Below are positions 9,090 through 16,853 of a stretch of 64,000 nt of DNA, one piece after another (positions within the stretch are counted from its first letter, which is position 1; every line of letters starts with the position of its first letter). This DNA comes from JAFGUF01 sp040883315 (GTDB taxonomy: Bacteria; Bacillota; Clostridia; Christensenellales; UMGS416), in the NCBI GenBank assembly GCA_040883315.1, contig JBFLKU010000011.1:1-64000 (forward strand), written 5' to 3'. A program made the translations under genes and the position numbers. The notes beneath the pieces are model-generated. The model was given only the letters and a program-made list of their open reading frames with translations. It was not told the origin of the DNA and searched no databases.

Positions 9090-9350
9090 CTAGGCTACAC
9101 CTGTATCAATTAATCTCGCAATTGCTTCTACTGCGGCATCTTCATCGTCGCCCTTTGCAGCCACGAAAAAGGAATCTCCTTTTTTTAGTCTTAGTGATAA
9201 AACACCCATGATTGACTTTGCATTAACACGCTTTGAGCCTTGCTCAATCCAAATAGAGCTGGCGTATTTGCTAGCCACCTGCACAAGCAATGCTGCCGGT
9301 CTTGATTGAAGACCTTCTTCACTTTTGATAGTTAGTTCTTTGCTAGTCAT
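9090..9350 (-). CDS. crh: Crh, catabolite repression HPr-like protein
   Basis: An 86 aa HPr paralogue. Residue 15, the PEP-phosphorylated histidine in HPr, is Gln here ('GLQSRPAALL'), while the regulatory Ser46 is kept in 'NAKSIMG'. That is the signature of Crh, which cannot take part in sugar transport but is phosphorylated by HPr kinase to serve CcpA and other regulators. It directly follows whiA, as crh does in B. subtilis. Its placement before dnaE is different. The start is supported by AAAGGAATG spacing and homology. Confidence 0.9.
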   Translation of the reverse strand: MTSKELTIKSEEGLQSRPAALLVQVASKYASSIWIEQGSKRVNAKSIMGVLSLRLKKGDSFFVAAKGDDEDAAVEAIARLIDTGVA

Positions 9351-9377
9351 ATTCCATTCCTTTCATCCTGCAGTTTA

Positions 9378-10310
9378 CTACTTATACTCGTTTGCATATT
9401 CCACTATTTTTCTCATTCTATGGTTAGCTCCGGATTTTGATATATCCAGTATGTCTGCTATTTCATCCAAGGTAGCTTCCTTATTTTCCAGCCTTGCCTC
9501 AGCTGCCAGCCGTATTTTCTTCGGCAGGTTGTCCATCTCACCCAGCTCCACCAGCTTGTTTATAGCATCTATCTGTGCCTTTGCCGCCACGCTTATTCTT
9601 TTTAAATTGGCTGTCTCCAAATTTACTTTTCTATTTATATCATTTCTGATGCCTTTCAGCACTATAACGTTTTCCATATCCAGCAGATTTTTGTGTGCCC
9701 CCATCATAGCCAGCAGTTTTATAATATTTTCTGCATCTGTTATGCATGTTATCTGCCATTCACGCCTCGTAAATGTGTGGAATGGAATATCCATAGAGTG
9801 AAGTATCATCCTGATATGGCTTTCTGTGTCCTCATCTCGCGATGCAAACTCTAGCCTATAGTCCTTTTGCGGGTCTGAAATACTGCCGCTTCCCTGGAAC
9901 GCACCCTTTAGATAAGCCTTCTGACAGCAAGTGAGTTTCAGCATTTCGCTTGGCAGGCTACTCTCCACCTTATATCCTTCTTCATCCTGCAGAAGCACAC
10001 CTGTGTCTTTTAGCAGCTCCTTTGCATTTTCAGGCTCTGTTATTTTTAATGAAAAGCTGTGCTCTTTGCCCAGTTTTTTGTTTTGCTTTTGTATAATTTC
10101 TGCTTCGAAATTATATATTTTTTTTATTATATCATATATTCTGTTGGCTGTGTCAATACGTTCAACATCAAATCTAACTTTTATTCCGCCAGAGCCAAAT
10201 TCCATAGATCCATTTGTCCTGACAAATGCCGCAAGCTCTGCAACCATACAGTGCCTTTTTTCAAGTGGGGTCGATGCAATTTCTTGCTTCACTAATAGAG
10301 AAAATGACAT
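9378..10310 (-). CDS. whiA: WhiA, homing-endonuclease-like DNA-binding regulator
   Basis: The 310 aa combine an N-terminal LAGLIDADG-like region (about 1-190, degenerate) with a C-terminal helix-turn-helix ('LDEIADILDISKSGANHRMRKI', about 280-301). WhiA controls sporulation genes in Streptomyces and influences division and chromosome segregation in Bacillus. AAGGAG lies seven bases before the ATG. It sits between glmR and crh in the conserved rapZ-glmR-whiA-crh order. Confidence 0.95.
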   Translation of the reverse strand: MSFSLLVKQEIASTPLEKRHCMVAELAAFVRTNGSMEFGSGGIKVRFDVERIDTANRIYDIIKKIYNFEAEIIQKQNKKLGKEHSFSLKITEPENAKELLKDTGVLLQDEEGYKVESSLPSEMLKLTCCQKAYLKGAFQGSGSISDPQKDYRLEFASRDEDTESHIRMILHSMDIPFHTFTRREWQITCITDAENIIKLLAMMGAHKNLLDMENVIVLKGIRNDINRKVNLETANLKRISVAAKAQIDAINKLVELGEMDNLPKKIRLAAEARLENKEATLDEIADILDISKSGANHRMRKIVEYANEYK

Positions 10311-10325
10311 ATCCTCACTCCTTAT

Positions 10326-11567
10326 TTACTTATATTTATTATACACTTTATTTATAGCATTTGCCAGTCTATCCATAGAATGTCTTATCTTGTTGTCTAC
10401 ATTTTCAATCAAATTTTCTTCAATAAAAGTATACTTATGCTCGCATATATGGCAGTCGCCGCCCTGAACAGGCTCTGCGAACTCCTGCCTGTATCTTTCC
10501 AGAAGCTCTTGCGATATTCTTGCATTGTCATTGACAAGCACATAATCAAATATCTTTTGTCCTACATGCTCCTCTATAGCCTTAATATGCGAATAAACAT
10601 CATAGTTTTCTGTTTCACCTGATTGTGTCATTAAATTTGATATATATATTTTTACGGCTTTCGATTGTACAATTTTATCCACAACTCCCTCTACCAATAG
10701 ATTTGGCAGTATGGATGTGTATAGGCTGCCGGGACCAAACGTTATTATGTCTGCCTTTTCTATTGCTTCCAATGCCTTAGGAAGTGCTTCACACTTTTCC
10801 GGCTTCAAGCTCACTTTTTTTATGTATCCGCCATGCTGTCTCTGAGCAGATCCTACCAGTTCCTCGCCTTCAATTATCTCTCCGCTGTCCATCTCAGCAA
10901 CAAGGTGAACATTCTCCAGAGTAACAGGCAGCACTTGTCCAGTAACCGCCAATACATCCGATGCACTTTTTATTCCATTCAAAAATCCGCCGTTCATTTC
11001 ACTCATAGCCACTAGGAACATGTTGCCCATACAGTAGCCGGACAAAGTTCCCTCGGAAAATCGGTAGTTCATGAGGTTATCCATCATCTCTTCTGTTTCT
11101 GAAAGAGCAATTATGCAGTTTCTGATATCTCCCGGCGGCAGCACTCCCAGCTCTTTTCTAAGCACTCCGGAGTTGCCTCCGTTGTCTGCAACCGTCACTA
11201 TAGCAGTTATATTGCTGGTAATTTTTTTTGCCGCACGAAGCATAGACGACAGACCTGTGCCTCCGCCCAAAGCCACAATCTTCGGTCCGTAATTCAGCTT
11301 TAGCTGCTTATATACATGATCTGCACGGGTCATTCTGGACATAGTATCCGGTGACGAACGCCAAAGTCTGGCTATTATTGTTATCAGCCCTAGAACGACT
11401 AGAAAAATGCCCAATATAAAAAGCGGCAGTTTTATGTTCTCCTGAACATTAGAAAATTCTGAAAGTGTGACCACAGCAACGCCTGCTGCTGATAAAAAGA
11501 TATATCTTTTTATCTTTACTCCAGGAACAAGCCATCTAAGCTTATTTTTAAATTTGTAATTTATCAT
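10326..11567 (-). CDS. glmR: Gluconeogenesis factor GlmR/YvcK with N-terminal membrane segments
   Basis: The 413 aa belong to the YvcK/CofD-like family, which binds UDP-GlcNAc and stimulates GlmS, directing carbon to wall precursors. Seen: two hydrophobic stretches (about 22-38 and 47-66) ahead of the domain, then 'KIVALGGGTGLSSMLRAAK' (about 94-112) and 'TVADNGGNSGVLRKELGVLPPGD'. The N-terminal anchor is an addition to the roughly 320 aa B. subtilis protein and occurs in other Clostridia. The ATG overlaps the rapZ stop as ATGA. Confidence 0.93.
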   Translation of the reverse strand: MINYKFKNKLRWLVPGVKIKRYIFLSAAGVAVVTLSEFSNVQENIKLPLFILGIFLVVLGLITIIARLWRSSPDTMSRMTRADHVYKQLKLNYGPKIVALGGGTGLSSMLRAAKKITSNITAIVTVADNGGNSGVLRKELGVLPPGDIRNCIIALSETEEMMDNLMNYRFSEGTLSGYCMGNMFLVAMSEMNGGFLNGIKSASDVLAVTGQVLPVTLENVHLVAEMDSGEIIEGEELVGSAQRQHGGYIKKVSLKPEKCEALPKALEAIEKADIITFGPGSLYTSILPNLLVEGVVDKIVQSKAVKIYISNLMTQSGETENYDVYSHIKAIEEHVGQKIFDYVLVNDNARISQELLERYRQEFAEPVQGGDCHICEHKYTFIEENLIENVDNKIRHSMDRLANAINKVYNKYK

Positions 11568-12427
11568 GATTTTGAAATATTTGTGTGATTGGTTATAATT
11601 CTGTGGCAGGTTTTCTCTAGATGCTCTGCCAGCTCTTCAGCCATTGTCACAGATCTGTGTCTGCCTCCTGTGCACCCAATAGCTATTGATAACTGTCCTT
11701 TCCCTTCCTTTATATATAATGGTATCAAAAATCCCAGCATATCCTTTAGCTTTTCCAAAAATATTTGTGCTTCTTTTTTCTCCATCACATAGTCATGCAC
11801 TTTTTTGTCCAGCCCAGTGCTCTCTCGCAGTTCTTCTATATAATATGGATTATCTAGAAATCTCACATCAAAAACCAAATCAACATCGTTTGGAATTCCA
11901 TATTTAAATCCAAAGGAGATGATGTTGATAGGAAAGCTGGACTTTCCTGCCTTGTCTGATGAAAATAAATCAATTATTCTCTTTTTTAGATCCCATATAG
12001 ACAGCTCGGTGGTATCCAAAATGTATGTCGAGCCTTCTTTAATTGGTGACATTATTTCCCGCTCTTTGTCTATGCCCTCCTGCACTCTGCCTGCTCTGGA
12101 CAGAGGGTGTGTTCTTCTGGTTTCCTGATATCTGGATACCAGTACCTCATCATCCGCATCCAAAAACAAGGTGTCCACTTTAACACCTTTGCTTTTAAGG
12201 GAAGCTATAATATCATTTATTTTATAGAAAAATTCGCCGCCTCGTATGTCTACGCCCACAGCTATATTTGATGTTCTTTTTACTTCATTGGTTTCATAAA
12301 GCTTTACAAACTCTTCTATTAAAAGCGGCGGCATATTGTCTATACAATAATAGTCCATATCTTCAAGCACGTTCAAAGCATAGGATTTCCCCGCGCCGGA
12401 CATGCCCGTTATCACCACAAGATGCAT
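11564..12427 (-). CDS. rapZ: RapZ/YvcJ family nucleotide-binding protein
   Basis: A 287 aa protein with Walker A 'GMSGAGKS' at 8-15 and a C-terminal domain carrying 'IAIGCTGGRHRSVTMAEELAEHL' (about 248-270). In Enterobacteria RapZ delivers the GlmZ small RNA to RNase E; in Bacillota YvcJ hydrolyses GTP/ATP and its target is less clear. An AAAGG site precedes the ATG. It overlaps glmR by four bases and follows murB by 18 bases. Confidence 0.95.
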   Translation of the reverse strand: MHLVVITGMSGAGKSYALNVLEDMDYYCIDNMPPLLIEEFVKLYETNEVKRTSNIAVGVDIRGGEFFYKINDIIASLKSKGVKVDTLFLDADDEVLVSRYQETRRTHPLSRAGRVQEGIDKEREIMSPIKEGSTYILDTTELSIWDLKKRIIDLFSSDKAGKSSFPINIISFGFKYGIPNDVDLVFDVRFLDNPYYIEELRESTGLDKKVHDYVMEKKEAQIFLEKLKDMLGFLIPLYIKEGKGQLSIAIGCTGGRHRSVTMAEELAEHLEKTCHRIITNHTNISKS

Positions 12428-12445
12428 ATATTATATACCTTTCGT

Positions 12446-13369
12446 TTAATTATCCTTGTCGCCGATAATTATTATTTCTTTTTCCAGTTCCACTTTGTGT
12501 TTTTCATATACTTTGTCCTGTATGTCCTTCAATATGGTTTCCACGTCTTCAGCGGTTGCTTTTCCTGTATTCACAACAAATCCAGCATGTTTTTTGGAAA
12601 CCTGTGCTCCGCCTACAGTGTATCCCTGCAGTCCAGCTTCCTGTATCAGCTTTCCGGCATAGTTGCCCTTCGGCCTTTTGAATGCGGATCCTGCGGACGG
12701 CAGATTAAGCGGCTGCTTTTCTTTTCTCTTTTTGGCCAGCTCCACCATTTTCGATCTGATTTTTGATGTTTCTTTTTTTACTAGTTTTATTGATATCTCC
12801 AGCACTATATCAGTGTCTTTTACTATGCTGGTTCTGTATCCAAATTGCATTTCTTCGTTGGTGTATTCTTTCACGCTTAAGTCTTCATGAAGTATTTTAA
12901 CCTTTTCAACAATGTCTTTCATCTCGCCTTCATATGCACCTGCGTTCATTTTGATAGCTCCACCGATGCAGCCGGGAATGCCTCCGGCAAACTCTATTCC
13001 TGAAAGTCCTGCTCTGCATGCAAGGTTTGCAACAGCAGAAAGCAAAGTGCCTGCCTTCACTCTTACAATTCCTGTTTCTTCATCAATGTCTATACTATTA
13101 AAGTTCTGATAAAGCCCAATTATTATTCCCTTTATTCCGCCATCCCTTACCAGCGTATTTGTGCCGTTTCCAAGTATATAATAGGGAATATCGTTTTCCT
13201 TTGCAAATTTTATTACTTCTATTATTTCTTCCTCAGTCTTTGGGTGAATCATGCATTCTGCATTTCCTCCCGTCTTAAAAGAGGTCCATTCAGACATAGG
13301 AACATCAAAACTTACTTTGTTTTCATCCAGTATTTCGATTAATTTATTTTTGTATTCATCCTTTAACAT
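12446..13369 (-). CDS. murB: UDP-N-acetylmuramate dehydrogenase
   Basis: The 307 aa FAD enzyme reduces UDP-GlcNAc-enolpyruvate to UDP-MurNAc. Seen: 'SWTSFKTGGNAECMI'-type N-terminal FAD motif (here 'EWTSFKTGG'), 'LGNGTNTLVRDGGIKG', 'GIEFAGGIPGCIGGAIKMNAGAYEGE', and the catalytic region 'NLPSAGSAFKRPKG' with its Ser. The chosen ATG (13369) has GAAAGGA seven bases upstream; an in-frame ATG 42 bases earlier has no site. It is first in the murB-rapZ-glmR-whiA-crh run, a grouping that joins precursor enzyme and precursor-flux regulators. Confidence 0.95.
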   Translation of the reverse strand: MLKDEYKNKLIEILDENKVSFDVPMSEWTSFKTGGNAECMIHPKTEEEIIEVIKFAKENDIPYYILGNGTNTLVRDGGIKGIIIGLYQNFNSIDIDEETGIVRVKAGTLLSAVANLACRAGLSGIEFAGGIPGCIGGAIKMNAGAYEGEMKDIVEKVKILHEDLSVKEYTNEEMQFGYRTSIVKDTDIVLEISIKLVKKETSKIRSKMVELAKKRKEKQPLNLPSAGSAFKRPKGNYAGKLIQEAGLQGYTVGGAQVSKKHAGFVVNTGKATAEDVETILKDIQDKVYEKHKVELEKEIIIIGDKDN

Positions 13370-13474
13370 TTTTGTTCCTTTCAGGGCCCTATATTTAAAG
13401 TTCCCATACATTAATATTTTACACCATATATTTGATTATTACAAATAGTCTTATACTTATTTATATCGCTGCTA

Positions 13475-13504
13475 TTGCTTTTTTATGATGTTTTCTGATA
13501 TAAT
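13475..13504 (+). promoter_or_regulatory. Promoter of rarD
   Basis: TTGCTT (13475-13480), 18 bases, TATAAT (13499-13504), 27 bases before the rarD ATG. Confidence 0.6.
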
Positions 13505-13531
13505 CATCAAAATTAATTAAGCGGGTGCAAC

Positions 13532-14434
13532 ATGGACAATCAAAAAGTGATAAGAGGCTATGTGTATGCCTTTCTAGGGTATTTTATATGGGGTGTTCTT
13601 CCTGTATTTTGGCATAGGCTTGGCGATATCTCATCTATTGAAATACTGCTATGCAGAATAATATTTTCTGTCATAACCCTGTTGATTTATGTGTATATTT
13701 CAAAAAATGCACTTTTCATATCCTATTTGGAGGATAAAAAAACAAGACGCAGCCTTATGATAACAGCTTCCCTTCTAGCTGTGAACTGGGGCATATTTGT
13801 TTATGCTGTCAATAGTTCTCATGTGGTGCAGGCAAGCCTCGGGTACTATATAAATCCTCTTTTCAGCATTTTGCTTGGAGTAATATTTTTCAAAGAAAAG
13901 CTGGACAAAATAAAAATAGCTGCTATAGTACTGGCTGCTATAGGAGTGGCATATATGACTTTCTCTCTTGGAGAGTTCCCATATCTATCTCTGGCTTTGG
14001 CTGTCAGCTTTGGGCTGTATGGATACATGAAAAAAAGACTTCAGCTGGATTCATACAATTCTCTTCTTGTAGAGACTGCTTTGCTTTCTGTTATCGCAGT
14101 GATATATTCTATCTATCTTTTTGCTTCCAATACCAGCTCTATAAAAGGCCTGGACACTGTAGAAATCGTTCTTGTATTAGCCAGCGGTATTGTAACCTGC
14201 CTTCCCTTAATACTTTTTAACGAAGGAGCAAAAAGAATTCCGATGTCTGCTCTTGGTTTTCTGCAATATCTCGCACCTACGATGATGCTTTTACTTGGCG
14301 TTTTCCTATATGGGGAAGCTTTCACAAAAGTCCATTTAATTAGCTTTATCTTTATTTGGTTCGGTTATTTTATGTATATTTTTTCGATTATCTTATACTA
14401 TAAAAAACCCAGCAAAATAGTAAAAGAGATATAA
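13532..14434 (+). CDS. rarD: RarD-type EamA-family membrane transporter
   Basis: The 300 aa form about ten transmembrane helices in two EamA-like halves. The opening 'GYVYAFLGYFIWGVLPVFWHRL' and the internal 'YINPLFSILLGVIFFKEKLD' and 'QYLAPTMMLLLGVFLYGEAF' are RarD hallmarks. RarD is named for chloramphenicol sensitivity in Enterobacteria, but its substrate is not established. A single gene with its own promoter; GCGGGTG stands in for the ribosome-binding site. Confidence 0.9.
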   Translation: MDNQKVIRGYVYAFLGYFIWGVLPVFWHRLGDISSIEILLCRIIFSVITLLIYVYISKNALFISYLEDKKTRRSLMITASLLAVNWGIFVYAVNSSHVVQASLGYYINPLFSILLGVIFFKEKLDKIKIAAIVLAAIGVAYMTFSLGEFPYLSLALAVSFGLYGYMKKRLQLDSYNSLLVETALLSVIAVIYSIYLFASNTSSIKGLDTVEIVLVLASGIVTCLPLILFNEGAKRIPMSALGFLQYLAPTMMLLLGVFLYGEAFTKVHLISFIFIWFGYFMYIFSIILYYKKPSKIVKEI

Positions 14435-14447
14435 CATAGTGAATAAA

Positions 14448-14483
14448 AAAGACCAATGAATATCATTGGTCTTTAATTGTTTT
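14448..14483. terminator. Bidirectional terminator between rarD and the prepilin gene
   Basis: A perfect 12-bp stem, AAAGACCAATGA with TCATTGGTCTTT around a 3-base loop, flanked by an A-run on the left and a T-rich stretch on the right. It serves both convergent genes. Confidence 0.85.
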
Positions 14484-14493
14484 TTATCTTTGG

Positions 14494-14874
14494 CTATTCG
14501 CCGAATTTTTCTACAAGCTCCATGTAATCATCATAGTTTTCGCTGGTCTCTAAAAATGATATATTTACTTCGCTGGTATTGCTTATAGTAACCAATATAC
14601 CATCATCGATTTTCTCGCTCAGCCAGTTTGTCTCTGTCCATTCGTCAGCTTCAGCCACGCTGTCGCCCCAAACCACAGTATTCTCCGGTGCACCCAAGTC
14701 TACTATTGCTGATTGTGCCGCTATTTCATATATCCTTACATCTGCACAAAGCTCACAGTATCTGGCTCTGTCTATAACTGTATTATAAACAAACATTCCT
14801 ATCCCAGCTAGCACCGCCAATATGGCAATAACTATCACCAGCTCAATCAGGGAAAACCCCTTATTGTTTAACAT
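14494..14874 (-). CDS. Orphan type IV prepilin-like protein
   Basis: The 126 aa begin with a class III signal: MLNNKG, then the methylation motif FSLIELVIVIAI with Glu5 of the mature form, and a 20-residue hydrophobic helix. The remainder is an acidic globular pseudopilin-like domain with one Cys pair (about 41 and 44). No peptidase, ATPase or assembly gene is nearby, so it must use machinery encoded elsewhere. AGGGGA six bases before the ATG and a promoter at 14909-14937 indicate separate expression. Confidence 0.85.
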   Translation of the reverse strand: MLNNKGFSLIELVIVIAILAVLAGIGMFVYNTVIDRARYCELCADVRIYEIAAQSAIVDLGAPENTVVWGDSVAEADEWTETNWLSEKIDDGILVTISNTSEVNISFLETSENYDDYMELVEKFGE

Positions 14875-14908
14875 AGCAAGTCCCCTATCTATTTTTGCAT
14901 ACTACCTA

Positions 14909-14937
14909 TTTATACACTATTTGCCATGTAAAAACAA
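14909..14937 (-). promoter_or_regulatory. Promoter of the prepilin gene
   Basis: TTGTTT, 17 bases, TATAAA on the minus strand, about 35 bases upstream of the ATG. Confidence 0.45.
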
Positions 14938-14983
14938 TACTTTATTTTAAATTTATTGGTATTTTACCGTATCATATCCAGTT

Positions 14984-16081
14984 TTATTCTTTTGCCTGAT
15001 TTTGGTTTGCTTTTTTTATATTTATTAGGTTCTCTTTGAGCTGTGCTTCCATGGCTGCTATCTCTTTTTCTGCCACTGCTCTTGCCTGTCTGCCCTCTTC
15101 CTGTATTCTAATTACTTCTGCTACAGTATCTATCAGATCTTGGTTCACTTGCTGCAGCGTCTCTATCTCCACTATTCCGCGCTCCGCCTCAATAGCGGTT
15201 TCCACAGTGCCTTGCTTTAGCATCTCCGAATTCTTTTTCAACAGTTCATTTGTAGTATCTGTAACTTCTCTTTGCAGCTTTACTGCGGCATTTTGCCTGA
15301 TTATTGTAATAGCTATTACCATTTGGTTTTTCCAAAGAGGTATTGTATTTAGAAGTGAAGACTGAATTTTTTCTACCAACACTTCATCATTTTTCTGTAT
15401 CAATCGAAGCTGCGGCAATGACTGTACTGCTATCATTCTGGAAAGCTGCAAGTCGCCTATTTTTTTGTCCAGTTTCTCATAGTTTGCCTGCATATCTCTG
15501 GCTCTTTGAATATCCAATGCATCGCTTGTTTTTTCTGCCTGTGCATTCAGTTCCGGTATAATCTCTTCCTGTGCTTTTTGCAGGCACAGCTTGCCCGCTT
15601 CAATATATATATCCAGCTCTTTTATGTAGTCACTGTTTTTTATATACAGTGTATCCAAAAGCTCTACGTCTCTCATCAGCCCTGTTTGTGCATTTTCCAG
15701 CTTTTCCACTATCCCATCTATTTGCTTAGTTAGCTTTTCATACTTCACTACCAGCTTTTTAGCTTTCTTTTTTAGATTGTGGAAAATTCCTTTTTTTTCT
15801 GTCAGTCCCTTTGCATCCACATCATCTAAGCTAACCAACAGATTGGAGAGTATGTCTCCCACGTATCCGCTGTCTTTTGATTTCACCTGCTCTAGCACAG
15901 TGTCTGAAAAATCTGCTATTTCCGTTTGAGTGGCACTGCCAAAAAGAATGATAGACTGTGAATCTGTAATATCAATTTCTTTTGCTTTTAGCTCTATCAG
16001 CTGCAGGTCTTCTTTTGTCAATACTTGTATCTCGTTTTCTTGGGTTTCCTCTATAGGTGTTTTTTCATTGGTCATCTTCAT
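14984..16081 (-). CDS. TelA-family toxic anion resistance protein
   Basis: The 365 aa are largely helical and match the TelA/KlaA/YaaN family (named for tellurite resistance, also linked to stress and antimicrobial tolerance; biochemical role unknown). Seen: 'KGIFHNLKKKAKKLVVKYEKLTKQIDGIVEKLENAQ'-type coiled coil from about 98, then a long helical 'LDTLYIKNSDYIKELDIYIEAGKL' stretch and a coiled-coil tail. No membrane segment is present. It overlaps xpaC by 17 bases and is translated after it. Confidence 0.9.
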   Translation of the reverse strand: MKMTNEKTPIEETQENEIQVLTKEDLQLIELKAKEIDITDSQSIILFGSATQTEIADFSDTVLEQVKSKDSGYVGDILSNLLVSLDDVDAKGLTEKKGIFHNLKKKAKKLVVKYEKLTKQIDGIVEKLENAQTGLMRDVELLDTLYIKNSDYIKELDIYIEAGKLCLQKAQEEIIPELNAQAEKTSDALDIQRARDMQANYEKLDKKIGDLQLSRMIAVQSLPQLRLIQKNDEVLVEKIQSSLLNTIPLWKNQMVIAITIIRQNAAVKLQREVTDTTNELLKKNSEMLKQGTVETAIEAERGIVEIETLQQVNQDLIDTVAEVIRIQEEGRQARAVAEKEIAAMEAQLKENLINIKKANQNQAKE

Positions 16082-16694
16082 TCTCCTTATTCTCGTTTAA
16101 TAATCCTCTAGTACCTAAAAGCTTTTTAAGCACCTTCACCTCTATATCCAAATCTAGTGCATTATTATCATATAGTTTGTTTATATGATTATTAATTGCA
16201 GTAGACAGCACATCCAAGCCTTCCTTAGCGTCTTTTATGCCTTGCTTTGTTTTTTCATTTGGGTTCTCAATAGAATAAAGCTGAGCACATTGAGAGAGTA
16301 TCTTGTCGGAGCTCTCAAGTGCTAGATTCATAAATCTGCGCACGGCTTTAAAATCCCTTGGGTCTTCCTTTAGTATTTTTATAATCTTTTTAAGTCCTTC
16401 TGTAACATTATCTAAAGAAATTCTTATGTCTTCATCCTTTAGCTTATAATAATATCTGCGAAGGTTTTGTATTTGGCTGCTGCTTTGCTTTATGTAGTCA
16501 TCTATAGTGCCTCTCTCTACATCCTCCAGCACCATTTCTTTTCTATTTTTGTTCTTTTTCATCTGCGATGCCAGAGCAAAAATGCCTATTAAGACTGCTG
16601 CTCCCAACAAAATAAAAAGAAAATATTTCAAGAAAACCACAGCCAATACTATGGCTCCGATAACAAAAATAATTTCAACAAAATCATTATCCAT
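16065..16694 (-). CDS. XpaC-like membrane protein
   Basis: The 209 aa belong to the XpaC (5-bromo-4-chloroindolyl phosphate hydrolysis) family; function is not known. Two close hydrophobic helices at the N-terminus (about 7-38) are followed by a helical cytoplasmic part. AAGGAG lies seven bases before the ATG at 16694; an upstream in-frame start at 16739 has no site. The xpaC-telA pair matches B. subtilis xpaC-yaaN, which suggests that the two proteins act together at the membrane. Confidence 0.85.
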   Translation of the reverse strand: MDNDFVEIIFVIGAIVLAVVFLKYFLFILLGAAVLIGIFALASQMKKNKNRKEMVLEDVERGTIDDYIKQSSSQIQNLRRYYYKLKDEDIRISLDNVTEGLKKIIKILKEDPRDFKAVRRFMNLALESSDKILSQCAQLYSIENPNEKTKQGIKDAKEGLDVLSTAINNHINKLYDNNALDLDIEVKVLKKLLGTRGLLNENKENEDDQ

Positions 16695-16777
16695 ATTTAT
16701 CTCCTTAAAGATTATTATATACCCATTTTTTATTAACATAAAGCGAAATTATTCTAATGCATCAATTTCATATCTAT

Positions 16778-16805
16778 ATTATACATTTACATAATTGTGC
16801 ATCAA
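16778..16805 (-). promoter_or_regulatory. Promoter of xpaC-telA
   Basis: TTGATG (16805-16800), 16 bases, TATAAT (16783-16778) on the minus strand. The -35 abuts the terminator of the preceding M23 operon. Confidence 0.6.
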
Positions 16806-16843
16806 AAAACTCCCCGCTCATATGTTTTTGAGCAAGGAGTTTT
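16804..16843 (-). terminator. Terminator of the M1-M23-M23 operon
   Basis: AAACTCC and GCTC pair with GAGC and GGAGTTT around an 11-base loop; on the minus strand a T-run follows. It lies 11 bases after the last stop. Confidence 0.85.
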
Positions 16844-16853
16844 ATTGTGTTTA

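Noticed and set aside
9090..9350. Calling the gene ptsH (HPr)
   Set aside because: Residue 15 is Gln, not His, so it cannot carry the PEP-derived phosphate.
9325..9801. 158-codon plus-strand ORF
   Set aside because: Lies antisense to whiA, has low-complexity Ser/Phe/Ile composition and no ribosome-binding site; a shadow.
9931..10467. 178-codon plus-strand ORF
   Set aside because: Antisense across whiA and glmR, low complexity; a shadow.
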